Assembly (NCBI RefSeq): GCF_024582835.1
Contig: NZ_CP102096.1
Location: forward strand, 1,054,001-1,118,000
DNA: 64,000 nucleotides
Origin: Vibrio japonicus
GTDB lineage: Bacteria; Pseudomonadota; Gammaproteobacteria; Enterobacterales; Vibrionaceae
Reading direction: 5' to 3'
Part shown: piece after piece, positions 47,988 to 57,509 of the stretch
How positions within the stretch are numbered: position 1 is the stretch's first letter
Layout: each line of letters begins with the position of its first letter
The notes under the pieces: generated by a model
What the model was told of the DNA's origin: nothing
The model's database searches: none
Seen by the model: the letters and a program-made list of their open reading frames with translations, nothing else
Translations under genes and position numbers: made by a program

Positions 47988-49916
47988 TTATTGTTCTTGG
48001 CGTAAAGGCAGCCAAACTGACATTTTTGTGTATTTTCCGATTTCTGACGCTACTTGAATGTGGCCACCATGCTGATGAACAATTTGTTGGCAGACAGATA
48101 GTCCAATCCCTAAACCGAAATTCCCTTCTTTTTTTGTAGAAAAATTAAGCTCAAATATTTTTTCATGCACCTCTTGTGGAATTCCTTGTCCGTTGTCTTC
48201 GAAAGAAACGACAACCCATGGTTTGCCATTAACGTTTGTTTCTGAGGTTTCCACTGTCAAGCAACCTTTCTCAGGCAAGGCATCTATCGCGTTGGATATA
48301 AGGTTTGTCCAAACTTGCTGTAACGCAATGGGTAGACAACGTATGGGTGGGGTAGGGGAGTACCGTTTTTCTACTTGGTGAAACTTGAGCTTGTTCTCGA
48401 AGATGACCAGCGTATCTTCAATACCTTCGTGAATATCGACAACCCTGAATCGTTCATCATCTGGGCGAGAATATCCTTTTAAGCTTTTAACCATATCCGC
48501 AATTCTCTGCGCACAGACGTGAATCGAACGGAGTGTCGCGCCTGCGATATGGTAATCCTCTAAATGAGCCAATTGGTTCATTAAGTTAGGCTCGCCATCT
48601 TTAACTTTGGATATCCAGCCAGGATGATCTTCAATCCCCAATTTTACTAACTTTTTCGCAACTCGACGATCACCTACGTGCTGTTCGGTCAACTTGACTA
48701 ACTCTCTTTCCAATGCCGTGGAGCGTGGCTTGGACTCTAATGCTCTGTTTAAAACATCTATGCTTTGATTTTCTAGCGCAGAATTAGGGTGCTGCAACAA
48801 ACTGAGGATTTTATTGGTGAGTGTCTCAGTGCCGCGCAAAATTGCAGCGATAGGATTATTAAGTTCATGTGCTACGCCCGCGACGAGTTGGCCGAGCATG
48901 GCCATTTTTTCTCTTTCTATTAACTGTTGATGAGCAGATTCAAGCGATTCGAGCGTCTTTTGAAGTTCAAGTTTTGTCGTAATACTGCGTTGAAGTCGAC
49001 GGTTAAAGTGTCGTAGAAGCAAGTTGGTAAACAAGGGTAAAAGAGAGGTGTTAGAGTGCATGACTTGGGCAAAAACGTCCCGATCCAGCTTAATCACTTC
49101 TGTCGCAGTCAGTGTAATCGCGGTCGAAAAAGAAGGCTCGCCAGTGACGAATGACATACCGCCAACGATGTTACCTTGTGTATGGCGTACGACTTCACGC
49201 TGGATACCTGCTTCATCTTTCTTGTACAGTGCCACTTCCCCTTTTGTTATGAACCATAAAAATCTGTTTTCTTCCCCTTCTTTGGTCAGAAGGTGATCTG
49301 GGGAGTAGTGACGACAAGCGCCTGTTTCATCTTTGTCGGCAAAAAAATCGAAAAGCGCATCCGTCACCTGCTGTGCCAGTTGTTTATCGGAGAGCTTGTG
49401 ATGATCCGTCATAAAGCCTTCGCGGTAGGATCGCATTTTTTGATCAATATGAGCGCGCAGTAATCGCTGTTGGTCAAGTATCCGGCTGTAGCTGAGTAGG
49501 TTGTCTTTATCGTTTTCAAGAATAAAGGTGGTCAGCTCTTTTTGGGCGGTTTTGTAGGCGAGGTTGTCTTGCAAAGGTTTAGTTAAACAATGGTCGAGGC
49601 GACCGTCATTGACTGCTGACAATATGGCTTCGATGTCTTTTCCGCTGCTTATGAGAATTTTTCTCGCTTGCTGCGTATGAGCTAACTTATCGACCTGAAT
49701 AAGAACTTCTGCGCCGTTAAAGCTTTCGTTGTGGCTGGCAACGACCAGCGCCATACTTTGTTTTTGTTCATTGCAATAATCCAGTACGGAGTTTGCCTCC
49801 TCCATCGAATTGGCCGTGTGAAGGTCAAATCGACTGGAAAATGGGCGTAATTCATTTCGCAATTGCTCTATGCTTACTGGATTGTCATCAACACACAATA
49901 TGGCGAATTGATTCAC
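47988..49916 (-). CDS. Hybrid-like sensor histidine kinase: pseudo-receiver, cNMP-binding domain, kinase
   Basis: 642-residue cytoplasmic kinase with no membrane helix. Order: receiver-like domain (about 4-125) with D10-D11 and K113 but without the phospho-acceptor Asp (VVASHNESFNG, Ala60/Ser61 at that place); a Crp-type cyclic-nucleotide-binding fold (about 170-290); coiled coil (about 305-335); H-box GVAHELNNPIAAI (His about 349); an unusually long linker of about 110 residues; and a HATPase domain with NLISNAIDAL, DNGQGIP and GLGIGLSV. The start is GTG. The partner receiver follows in the operon. Confidence 0.92.
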   Translation of the reverse strand: MNQFAILCVDDNPVSIEQLRNELRPFSSRFDLHTANSMEEANSVLDYCNEQKQSMALVVASHNESFNGAEVLIQVDKLAHTQQARKILISSGKDIEAILSAVNDGRLDHCLTKPLQDNLAYKTAQKELTTFILENDKDNLLSYSRILDQQRLLRAHIDQKMRSYREGFMTDHHKLSDKQLAQQVTDALFDFFADKDETGACRHYSPDHLLTKEGEENRFLWFITKGEVALYKKDEAGIQREVVRHTQGNIVGGMSFVTGEPSFSTAITLTATEVIKLDRDVFAQVMHSNTSLLPLFTNLLLRHFNRRLQRSITTKLELQKTLESLESAHQQLIEREKMAMLGQLVAGVAHELNNPIAAILRGTETLTNKILSLLQHPNSALENQSIDVLNRALESKPRSTALERELVKLTEQHVGDRRVAKKLVKLGIEDHPGWISKVKDGEPNLMNQLAHLEDYHIAGATLRSIHVCAQRIADMVKSLKGYSRPDDERFRVVDIHEGIEDTLVIFENKLKFHQVEKRYSPTPPIRCLPIALQQVWTNLISNAIDALPEKGCLTVETSETNVNGKPWVVVSFEDNGQGIPQEVHEKIFELNFSTKKEGNFGLGIGLSVCQQIVHQHGGHIQVASEIGKYTKMSVWLPLRQEQ

Positions 49917-50088
49917 TTGGACGTCACTTCATCTATCTATACGTACCAACAATTTATCAGGGTAGGGCGGATGTTATTGAGAGCTAGGTTTAAGAATCAG
50001 TGAGCATTTAACGAGTGACGACAATACTCTGATATATCTCAATGTTTTTTGATGTAAACTGGCAAAAACACCCAAAGAAGAAAACACT

Positions 50089-51348
50089 ATGCACCAACTC
50101 AAAAAAATGGGCGCGATTGGTGGCGCTATATCTCTTGCATTATGTTGGCCCTTAGCAGTAGGCCAGATTGGTCATAACGTGATCAACGATAGTATCTCAC
50201 AACTTAATAGTCAGTCGATTCAGGCGGAAATTGTTCAGTACGATCGTGGTTATTTGTCCTCTCAAGTTAAAACGCGTTATGTCATCACGGATCCGATTTT
50301 AGCGCAGCAACTGGCCTTAGATGGGTTACCAAGTGAATATGTGGTGAATAGCCAAGTTCAACATGGGCTTTTCAGCCTGACAGCAGCCTCTGTGCTTGAG
50401 AATATGGATGACTTGCCGCTGACGCTAAATACCGTGACTCAACTTAACGGTAACACGGATTATTCCCTAAAGTTAGAAAACTGGCACCAAGCGAATGACG
50501 GCGCAATGATGTCCATCACACCGTCGGAATTGAGTGGTCACGTCACCGTGCTTGGAGAATTGACGTACAAACTGACGATTCCTTCCATCGAGGTTGATTT
50601 TAATTCCGGTGAGAAGTTTTTGGTCTCAGGAATTGAAGGCTCAGGCGACGGAAAAATGCAAAGCCTATTTTGGCTAGGGCAGCAGGAGATCAAAATTGGT
50701 GATATGTCTTTGCTAGACGAATCACAAACCCCTATCGTGGCAATGAAGAATGCACAATATCGGTTCTCAACATCTTTGACGGAAGTGTCAGAGCGAGTAA
50801 ACAGCCAGCACATTATCAATATTGAAAACGTGCAGAGCACACAGGGCGATGTGGATAAATTTGCAATGGACCTCGAATTTGGTGACTTGGATGTCACGTC
50901 ATTTGAGTATTTGGTGGGTTTGTATAAAAACAACCCGCAACTGACGCCAGAACAAATTGAAAGCGCGATTCCTTACATCGACACGTTGTTTGCAAAAGGT
51001 TTCCATCTGACCATGAATAACTTGTCGATGACACTAGAAGAAAATGGTCAATTCGAGAGTCAGTGGCGCGTTGCTGTACCTGAAGGGACAGAAAACATCT
51101 CAAAAAATCCTGACGCTATCATTCCGGCATTAACAGGGAATCTGGATACTTACATTTCTGACGAATTGTTGCTGCATTATCCGTTAATCAGTGAAGCGGT
51201 AGAGGAAGCGACACTGAACGAATTCGTTGAAAAAACGGAGCAAGGGTATCAAGTGAAAGCGGATCTTAAAGAGGGGAATTTAGTTTTCTCAAACGGCCAG
51301 CAAATACCGCTATTGGCGTTACTCTTGCCTATTATGATTCAGCAATAA
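50089..51348 (+). CDS. DUF945 (YdgA) family protein
   Basis: 419-residue secreted or anchored protein of the YdgA/DUF945 family. An N-terminal hydrophobic segment (IGGAISLALCWPLAVGQIG, about 9-27) acts as signal or anchor, followed by the family pattern of repeated beta-rich units and the early EIVQYDRGYLSSQVKTRY motif. The C-terminus LFSNGQQIPL-type segment (LVFSNGQQIPLLALLLP) is typical. Function is unknown; E. coli YdgA is a dimeric inner-membrane protein. Divergent from the sensor kinase; followed by a terminator. Confidence 0.88.
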   Translation: MHQLKKMGAIGGAISLALCWPLAVGQIGHNVINDSISQLNSQSIQAEIVQYDRGYLSSQVKTRYVITDPILAQQLALDGLPSEYVVNSQVQHGLFSLTAASVLENMDDLPLTLNTVTQLNGNTDYSLKLENWHQANDGAMMSITPSELSGHVTVLGELTYKLTIPSIEVDFNSGEKFLVSGIEGSGDGKMQSLFWLGQQEIKIGDMSLLDESQTPIVAMKNAQYRFSTSLTEVSERVNSQHIINIENVQSTQGDVDKFAMDLEFGDLDVTSFEYLVGLYKNNPQLTPEQIESAIPYIDTLFAKGFHLTMNNLSMTLEENGQFESQWRVAVPEGTENISKNPDAIIPALTGNLDTYISDELLLHYPLISEAVEEATLNEFVEKTEQGYQVKADLKEGNLVFSNGQQIPLLALLLPIMIQQ

Positions 51349-51370
51349 CTTACTGTTTTTAGTGTTTAAC

Positions 51371-51408
51371 AAGGAATGAGGTATCAAAGCCTCATTTCTT
51401 GCTTTTTA
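51371..51408 (+). terminator. Terminator after the DUF945 gene
   Basis: 11-bp stem AAGGAATGAGG/CCTCATTTCTT with one mismatch (51371-51381 with 51390-51400), followed by GCTTTTTAT. Confidence 0.82.
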
Positions 51409-51437
51409 TACGTTGGAAAACATGGTATTAATCCTCT

Positions 51438-51485
51438 ATACCACTCTGAATAAGTCTCTGAACATTTACTTATTCAGAGTGGTAT
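51438..51485. repeat. 18-bp perfect inverted repeat upstream of serC
   Basis: ATACCACTCTGAATAAGT (51438-51455) and its exact complement ACTTATTCAGAGTGGTAT (51468-51485) flank a 12-base loop. CTCTGAA occurs in the left arm (51444-51450) and again in the loop (51456-51462), so TTCAGAG can pair with either. No T run follows. It ends 39 bases before the serC start codon. Confidence 0.85.
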
Positions 51486-51524
51486 GAGTTCTCAAAATTT
51501 AAAGCATGAGCAAGGAAAGTCGGA

Positions 51525-52607
51525 ATGGAAAATGTGTATAACTTTAGTGCTGGACCAGCAGGTTTACCAAAAGCGGTCATGGAAAAAGCGCAGGCTGAAT
51601 TCGTTGATTGGAATGAACTTGGCACTTCGGTGATGGAGATCAGCCACCGAAGCAAGGAATTCATCAAGGTTGCTGAAGAAGCAGAACAAGATCTGCGAGA
51701 TCTTCTTAATATTCCAAACAACTATAAAGTTCTGTTTTGCCAAGGTGGTGCTCGTGCTCAGTTTGCTGCAGTTCCTCTTAACCTTCTTGGCGGTGCTAAA
51801 AAAGCAACGTATATCGATGCAGGCTATTGGGCTGAAAGTGCGATTGATGAAGCTAACAAGTACTGTGACGTCGATGTATTTAACGCAAAAACAGAAATAG
51901 ATGGAAAGAGTGGCGTTCTAAACGCTTCAGAATGGGCAATCGACCCAGAGTCCGCTTATGTACACTTCTGCCCAAATGAAACTATCGATGGTATAGAAAT
52001 TTCTGAGCTACCCGTGACTGATAAGCCTATCGTAGCGGATATGTCTTCTAACATCTTGTCTCGCCAGATTGATGTGTCTAAATACGGTGTGATTTACGCA
52101 GGTGCACAGAAAAACATTGGTCCAGCGGGTATTTGTATTGCTATCGTGCGTGATGATTTGCTCGGGCTTGCACACGATCTACTACCAAGCTTTATCAACT
52201 ACAAGATCCTAGCTGACAAAGACTCGATGTTTAATACACCGCCTACGTTTGCATGGTACTTGTCAGGATTAGTATTCAAGTGGCTGAAAGAGCAAGGTGG
52301 TGTGGCTGCCATGGAACAAACTAACCGTGAAAAAGCGGAGATTTTGTATGGCTACATCGATGATTCGAACTTCTATAAGAATGATATTCATCCACAGAAT
52401 CGCTCTCGCATGAACGTGCCTTTCCAATTAGCAAAACCAGAGTTAGATGCACTGTTTCTTGAACAGGCTGAGGCTCGTGGCTTAGTTGCTCTGAAAGGTC
52501 ACCGCGCGGTAGGTGGCATGCGCGCATCTATCTACAATGCAATGCCGGTCGAAGGCGTGAAAGCGTTAGTTGAATTCATGAAAGAATTCGAAGCAACGAA
52601 CGCGTAG
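51525..52607 (+). CDS. serC: Phosphoserine aminotransferase
   Basis: PLP enzyme of 360 residues that converts 3-phosphohydroxypyruvate to phosphoserine and also serves pyridoxine synthesis. It begins [15 protein letters not shown]; the PLP lysine is in [12 protein letters not shown] (Lys about 196), and [15 protein letters not shown] near the C-terminus binds the phosphate. SD AAGGAAAG precedes the ATG. It is a single gene with a preceding hairpin and a following terminator; aroA is not next to it here, unlike in E. coli. Confidence 0.97.
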   Translation: MENVYNFSAGPAGLPKAVMEKAQAEFVDWNELGTSVMEISHRSKEFIKVAEEAEQDLRDLLNIPNNYKVLFCQGGARAQFAAVPLNLLGGAKKATYIDAGYWAESAIDEANKYCDVDVFNAKTEIDGKSGVLNASEWAIDPESAYVHFCPNETIDGIEISELPVTDKPIVADMSSNILSRQIDVSKYGVIYAGAQKNIGPAGICIAIVRDDLLGLAHDLLPSFINYKILADKDSMFNTPPTFAWYLSGLVFKWLKEQGGVAAMEQTNREKAEILYGYIDDSNFYKNDIHPQNRSRMNVPFQLAKPELDALFLEQAEARGLVALKGHRAVGGMRASIYNAMPVEGVKALVEFMKEFEATNA

Positions 52608-52631
52608 AATTCTTCCATCTGGCGAGATATT

Positions 52632-52665
52632 AAAAAAGCTTAGCCCAAATGGTCTAAGCTTTTTT
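52632..52665. terminator. Terminator after serC
   Basis: 12-bp perfect stem AAAAAAGCTTAG/CTAAGCTTTTTT (52632-52643 with 52654-52665), 10-base loop, between convergent serC and ygiQ. Confidence 0.92.
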
Positions 52666-52673
52666 GTTACTTG

Positions 52674-52708
52674 AATACTCTTCGCAGCTTTTCACTGCGA
52701 TGAGTATT
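52674..52708 (-). terminator. Hairpin just after ygiQ
   Basis: Stem AATACTC/GAGTATT with an inner CGCAG/CTGCG stem separated by a two-base internal loop (52674-52708). It lies 18 bases after the ygiQ stop and has no strong T run; probably part of the ygiQ 3' end. Confidence 0.5.
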
Positions 52709-52725
52709 GCGATTAGGTAGGACGA

Positions 52726-55026
52726 TTAACGACGTTTTGGTTTGCGTCCTGTCGCTGGTTTACCGCCGTGACTCGCTGGTTTTCCACTTTGGCCAGTAGG
52801 TTTTCCACCACGGTTATTGGTCGGTTTGCTTGTTCCACTTTGCGGGTTGTTCGCACCTGGCTTACGTTTGCCATTTCCGCTTGGTTTGCTACCCGAGCCA
52901 TTCATCTTCTCAAAGCCTGGCTGGCTTTTCGTATGTTTGGTCGCAAATCGGTTAGAGCCATGGCGACCCGACTTACGGCGCTGTGCAGGAGTAAGCGCAT
53001 CGCTGTCTTCCGAAGGAACCAGACAGCTTGGCTTGTCACCGATAAGGTGTTTTTTACCCATGTTCACCAGTGCTTCGCGAATAATTGGCCAGTTCGCTGG
53101 ATCGTGATAGCGTAGCAACGCTTTGTGCAGGCGACGCTGACGTTCACCCTTAGCTACTGGCACTTCCTCGCGTTGCTTATATTTAACGCGTTTCAGAGGA
53201 TTAGTCTCTGAGTAGTACATGGATGTCGCGTTACACATAGGCGATGGGTAGAAGTTCTGTACCTGATCACACTCGAAATCGTTTTTCTTCAACCAGAGTG
53301 CTAAGTTCAGCATATCTTCGTCTTCTGTACCCGGATGGGCAGAGATAAAGTAAGGAATCAGGTACTGTTTCTTTCCGGCTTCCGCGCTGTATTTTTCGAA
53401 CATCTCCTTGAAGCGGTCATAGGTCCCCATGCCCGGTTTCATCATTAGATTGAGTGGGCCTTTCTCTGTATGCTCTGGCGCGATTTTTAAGTAACCGCCT
53501 ACATGGTGAGTGACCAGCTCTTTGACATATTCAGGAGATTCGATCGCTAAGTCGTAACGTACGCCAGAAGCAACCATCACTTTGTTGATGCCTTTCACTT
53601 GGCGTGCTGCACGGTACAGATCGATGGTGTGTCTGTGGTCTGTGTTTAGCTTGTTACAAATTCCCGGGAACACACAAGATGGGCGGCGACAGTTAATCTC
53701 CGCCTTAGGATCGCTACAACCCAAACGGTACATGTTTGCAGTTGGTCCACCCAAATCAGAGATTGTGCCTGTAAAGCCAGGAACCTTGTCGCGGATCTGT
53801 TCTAATTCGTTAAGAATAGATTCTTGAGAACGGTTTTGAATAATTCGACCTTCGTGCTCTGTAATTGAGCAGAAAGAGCAACCACCAAAACAACCGCGCA
53901 TGATATTGACCGAAGTCTTGATCATGTCGTAAGCCGGGATTTTAGCTTTACCGTACATTGGGTGAGGCACACGCGCATACGGCAGACCAAACACGTAATC
54001 CATCTCTTCAGTTGAGAGTGGGATCGGCGCTTGGTTAACCCATAATTCTCTGTCACCGTGACGCTGGATTAGCGCGCGACCAGAGTATGGGTTTGTCTCT
54101 AGGTGCATGATTCGGCTAGCGTGCGCATACAAAATGCGGTCGTTGTTTAGCTTTTCAAACGGAGGTAAACGAACAGCCGTTGTTTGAGCATCGTGTCGAG
54201 ACGGACGAATGGTAATCGGTTTTGCTTCAGGCTCTTCTGTCTTCGCTTTCGTCTCACACTGTTCTTCTACCGCGTATGGGTTTGGCGGGATGAACGCTTC
54301 TTTACGTGGCTTTTCAATACGAGAAGAATCCACGATTTTATAATTTTCAGGTTCCGCAGGAAGGTTGACTGCAGTTCCTCGAACATTGGTCATTGATGAA
54401 ATTTCTTCACCATTTGCTAGGCGATGGGCAACTTCAACAAGTGCACGCTCAGCGTTACCAAACAGGAGAATATCAGCCTTCGCATCAAATAATATAGAGC
54501 GGCGAACTTTGTCAGACCAGTAATCATAGTGAGCCAATCGACGTAGGCTGGCTTCGATACCGCCTAGTACAATAGGTACGCCCTTGTAGGCTTCACGGCA
54601 TCGTTGAGAATAAACCAGAGTCGCACGATCTGGGCGTTTGCCACCTTCGTTGTTTGGCGTGTAGGCATCATCATGACGAAGTTTGCGATCTGCGGTATAG
54701 CGGTTGATCATGGAATCCATGTTGCCTGCTGTAATACCAAAAAACAGGTTAGGTTTCCCTAGTTCCATGAAAGCGTCTTTAGTATTCCATTCTGGCTGTG
54801 CGATAATACCGACTCGAAACCCTTGGGCTTCAAGCAGTCGACCAATGATAGCCATACCGAAACTTGGGTGATCGACATAAGCATCACCCGTCACAATGAT
54901 AATGTCACAGCTATCCCATCCAAGGGCATCCATTTCTTTTCGGCTGGTAGGCAGAAAAGGTGCATTGCCAAAGCACTCTGCCCAATATTTCTTATGCTCG
55001 TGAATAGGAGTAGTTTTGCTGTACAT
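52726..55026 (-). CDS. ygiQ: YgiQ family radical SAM protein (UPF0313)
   Basis: 766-residue iron-sulfur protein. Order: N-terminal cobalamin-binding-like region with [20 protein letters not shown] (about 46-65), the radical SAM core with [10 protein letters not shown] (about 379-388), and a DUF3362-type C-terminal domain with [17 protein letters not shown]. The last 100 or so residues are low complexity, rich in Lys, Gly, Pro, Asn and Ser with repeated GKP units, and strongly basic. Function is not established. It is a single gene, convergent with serC. Confidence 0.93.
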   Translation of the reverse strand: MYSKTTPIHEHKKYWAECFGNAPFLPTSRKEMDALGWDSCDIIIVTGDAYVDHPSFGMAIIGRLLEAQGFRVGIIAQPEWNTKDAFMELGKPNLFFGITAGNMDSMINRYTADRKLRHDDAYTPNNEGGKRPDRATLVYSQRCREAYKGVPIVLGGIEASLRRLAHYDYWSDKVRRSILFDAKADILLFGNAERALVEVAHRLANGEEISSMTNVRGTAVNLPAEPENYKIVDSSRIEKPRKEAFIPPNPYAVEEQCETKAKTEEPEAKPITIRPSRHDAQTTAVRLPPFEKLNNDRILYAHASRIMHLETNPYSGRALIQRHGDRELWVNQAPIPLSTEEMDYVFGLPYARVPHPMYGKAKIPAYDMIKTSVNIMRGCFGGCSFCSITEHEGRIIQNRSQESILNELEQIRDKVPGFTGTISDLGGPTANMYRLGCSDPKAEINCRRPSCVFPGICNKLNTDHRHTIDLYRAARQVKGINKVMVASGVRYDLAIESPEYVKELVTHHVGGYLKIAPEHTEKGPLNLMMKPGMGTYDRFKEMFEKYSAEAGKKQYLIPYFISAHPGTEDEDMLNLALWLKKNDFECDQVQNFYPSPMCNATSMYYSETNPLKRVKYKQREEVPVAKGERQRRLHKALLRYHDPANWPIIREALVNMGKKHLIGDKPSCLVPSEDSDALTPAQRRKSGRHGSNRFATKHTKSQPGFEKMNGSGSKPSGNGKRKPGANNPQSGTSKPTNNRGGKPTGQSGKPASHGGKPATGRKPKRR

Positions 55027-55284
55027 ATTTTGTTCTCTGTTTCAAGGAGCGCGAATTATAGCGACTTGAAGCTGATGTATCTACCACAACATATCCCTAG
55101 TTTGTTTAGGTTATTCTTACGCTTTAAGGCCGTGAACGTAAAAGGCATGCAACTCTCTGGTTTAACGTGCATTAAATGAGTCAGTCATGGTTTATGGCTA
55201 CATATCTTCAAGCATAAATTTACGCTAGCACGTTAAGTTTGTTATTATCCGACCCCATTAAAAATAATACAGACTCGATACATC

Positions 55285-55965
55285 ATGGTTCAGCAATTGT
55301 TAGCGGTTATCGCTCCTATGCTTTTCGGCGCGCAGCTTATCCTGACGCTCATTCTTGTGAAAGGCGATATCTGTCCGGGGCAACGCGGACGTATTCATAA
55401 AATCCTGCCTGCAATTGCGATTCTTTGGCTCGCGGTTGCGTCACTTAAGATTCAGGCGATGCTGGTGGTATTTGCCATCGCGTATTTCTACTCAAAAGTA
55501 CAAACTAAAAAGACCCGTGACCAAGGCCCTATGTGGGTGATGTATTTGGCTAACGGTTTGGCCTTAGCTTATATCGGCATTATGGTTGGTGAACAGCAGA
55601 GTATCGCAGCAGGATTCAATGTACTGGTGCAAGTTTTCTTGTTGGGCGCGTTGTTTGCACATCTACTCCTTACGATTGCCAGAACGCGATTGCAAGCGTT
55701 TCACCGAATTTTACCTGTCTCGGGCGTGCTATCGGCGATGCTGATGTCGTTGGCGATATTACTTAAAGCCTCGGGTCTGGGGGATGACATGTTGGTATCT
55801 GCTACGCAGCCATTGTTGATTGGTCTGGCTCTGTTGATTTCTGCGATTGTTATCTGGTGTTGGCATATGCTGCTATCGAAAGATGTGCAGAAAGTGCAGT
55901 TAAGTATCGCATTGGTGGCTATGTTAGCTGCGACAACCTTCAACCAGGGATTGTTTGTTCTTTAG
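55285..55965 (+). CDS. Hypothetical multi-helix membrane protein
   Basis: 226 residues with about seven hydrophobic helices (for example VIAPMLFGAQLILTLILVKG near the start, LLAIAILW-like ILPAIAILWLAVASL, and LIGLALLISAIVIWCWHMLL near the end) separated by short basic loops. No named family is recognised. The pattern suggests an inner-membrane protein. It is followed after 71 bases by the DUF4250 gene on the same strand. Confidence 0.78.
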   Translation: MVQQLLAVIAPMLFGAQLILTLILVKGDICPGQRGRIHKILPAIAILWLAVASLKIQAMLVVFAIAYFYSKVQTKKTRDQGPMWVMYLANGLALAYIGIMVGEQQSIAAGFNVLVQVFLLGALFAHLLLTIARTRLQAFHRILPVSGVLSAMLMSLAILLKASGLGDDMLVSATQPLLIGLALLISAIVIWCWHMLLSKDVQKVQLSIALVAMLAATTFNQGLFVL

Positions 55966-56036
55966 AACTGACTCACTTTAAATTTGTCGAATTGTAGCTA
56001 CGCTTGTTTGTATAAGGTGAGCAGAGGAGTGCAGCT

Positions 56037-56237
56037 ATGGATCTGAGCAATGTAGGCGGTTTGGATAGCATCATCCTATTGGGTATCGTTAATGAGAAGC
56101 TGCGACTTGAGTGTGATAGCTTTGAAGAATTGGCGAGCATGTACGAAATGGATGTTGAAAGTGTGGTAGGCAAATTAGACGTTCTTGGCTATCAATATGA
56201 CCCGCTAACCAATCAGTTTAAATCTTACGACAGGTAA
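56037..56237 (+). CDS. DUF4250 domain-containing protein
   Basis: Small cytoplasmic protein of 66 residues. The spacing of ILLGIVNEKLRLECDSFEEL, the MYEMDVESVVGKLDVLGY helix-turn and QYDPLTNQFKSY matches DUF4250, whose fold resembles a helix-turn-helix. Strong SD GAGGAG precedes the ATG. A terminator follows. No function is known. Confidence 0.85.
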   Translation: MDLSNVGGLDSIILLGIVNEKLRLECDSFEELASMYEMDVESVVGKLDVLGYQYDPLTNQFKSYDR

Positions 56238-56264
56238 CGCTTAGTCGTTGCAATACAAAAGCAA

Positions 56265-56300
56265 TTCAGCAAAGGAGGCCAGGTGCCTCCTTTGCTATTT
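56265..56300. terminator. Bidirectional terminator between DUF4250 gene and metR
   Basis: 12-bp perfect stem AGCAAAGGAGGC/GCCTCCTTTGCT (56268-56279 with 56285-56296), 5-base loop. Confidence 0.85.
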
Positions 56301-56304
56301 CCGG

Positions 56305-57216
56305 CTATACGGTTTTAATCCCTTCCAAGTGACTCTTAGATTGTTGCCTCGCAGTGCTGAAGAAGGCTTGTAAATAGCGCTTGTTTCTATCTGAATGACG
56401 TACGGCAGCAAACAGTCTGCGCCATAGCCCATCGCCCAAAGGAATGCTGGTGATCAAACCTTGACGTGAAAACTCGCTGATCGCCCAGTTGGGCAGTGCC
56501 GCGACACCTAACCCTGCTGAAACCATTTGCACTAACATCAAGGTGTTATCGGCTTGCTTCCATCTCGCAGGTTCAACTCCCGCAGGTTGCAAGAAGTGTT
56601 TGACCACATCCAAACGGTTTTTCTGTACAGGGTAGGAGAGCATGGTTTCGTGGCTCATATCTTTGGGTTCGATATATGCCTTCTCCGCCAGCGGATGATT
56701 GGTCGCTGTCACCAAGCGCATTTCAAAATCAAAAAGTGGCTCATAGTGGACTTCAGAACGCGGTTGAATGTCTGAAGTAATGACCAAGTCTAGCTCGCCA
56801 TTCATTAATGCTGGTAATGGTTCAAAACCAAAGCCGGACGAGAAATCGAGCGTCACACTAGGCCATGCGACCTGATATTCACGCAATGCAGGCATTAACC
56901 ATTGGAAACAAGAGTGACATTCGATCGCCATGTGCAGTCGCCCGTTCACGTCTTCTTTCAGGCTGGCAATCTCGTTTTCAGCTTTGGCCAGTTTTGGCAG
57001 GATGTCATCAGCCAGTTTTAACAATATGTCACCTTCAGAGGTGAACTTGACCGGGCGCGTTTTACGCAGAAATAACTGCCCACCAATGCGAGATTCTAAA
57101 TCTTTTATTTGATGTGATAACGCTGACTGAGTGAGATGCAATGAGGTTGCGGTTGCAGTCAAGGAGCCAGTATCGCGTAATGAGGTTAGCGTTTTTAAAT
57201 GTTTAAGCTCTATCAT
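56305..57216 (-). CDS. metR: LysR-family activator of methionine biosynthesis MetR
   Basis: 303-residue transcription factor. The winged helix-turn-helix is at about 18-60 (GSLTATATSLHLTQSALSHQ), and the effector domain follows, with IECHSCFQWLMPALREY, GELDLVITSDIQPRSEVHYE and YPVQKNRLDVVKHFLQPAGV closely matching MetR. It binds homocysteine and activates metE and other met genes (established knowledge). It is divergent from metE, the classic arrangement, and a MetR-like site overlaps its start codon, which fits autoregulation. Confidence 0.96.
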   Translation of the reverse strand: MIELKHLKTLTSLRDTGSLTATATSLHLTQSALSHQIKDLESRIGGQLFLRKTRPVKFTSEGDILLKLADDILPKLAKAENEIASLKEDVNGRLHMAIECHSCFQWLMPALREYQVAWPSVTLDFSSGFGFEPLPALMNGELDLVITSDIQPRSEVHYEPLFDFEMRLVTATNHPLAEKAYIEPKDMSHETMLSYPVQKNRLDVVKHFLQPAGVEPARWKQADNTLMLVQMVSAGLGVAALPNWAISEFSRQGLITSIPLGDGLWRRLFAAVRHSDRNKRYLQAFFSTARQQSKSHLEGIKTV

Positions 57217-57228
57217 GAATTCCCTTCA
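57216..57228. promoter_or_regulatory. MetR-like site at the metR start
   Basis: TGAATTCCCTTCA matches the palindromic half-sites TGAA-N5-TTCA of MetR operators. It overlaps the metR initiation codon, a place suited to repression by MetR itself. Confidence 0.55.
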
Positions 57229-57283
57229 ACCTTGTCCATTCTTCATGAGGAACCCTTAACTTACCTTTTAATTCAAGCCATGT

Positions 57284-57299
57284 AAACATCTAGATGGCT
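57284..57299. promoter_or_regulatory. Tandem MetJ-like (met box) operator
   Basis: AAACATCT followed directly by AGATGGCT: two adjacent 8-base units, each 6 of 8 identical to AGACGTCT. A further single AGACATCT (7 of 8) is at 57428-57435 before metE. Confidence 0.55.
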
Positions 57300-57352
57300 A
57301 AATGCACATGCATCACAGTATGATCGGATTTTAATGATAGTGTTATTCACCA

Positions 57353-57365
57353 TGAATTTTCTTAA
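57353..57365 (+). promoter_or_regulatory. MetR-like activator site upstream of metE
   Basis: TGAATTTTCTTAA matches TGAA-NNTNN-TTCA at all fixed positions but one. It lies about 155 bases before the metE start, in the range used for activation. Confidence 0.5.
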
Positions 57366-57509
57366 TAAACAAGTTGAATAATTGGATGTTGTAGAGATTG
57401 GGGTTTAGAGAGATAGTTTGGCCATCCAGACATCTTCGATAGTCAGTTGTTTAATGTCGATGCAGCGTCTGACCGAACAAAAAATCAACGTCTAAAAAGG
57501 ATTATGAAC

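Noticed and set aside
52760..53115. Long open frames opposite the 3' end of ygiQ
   Set aside because: They are antisense to the low-complexity tail, have no ribosome site, and their composition is a mirror of the GKP-rich repeats.
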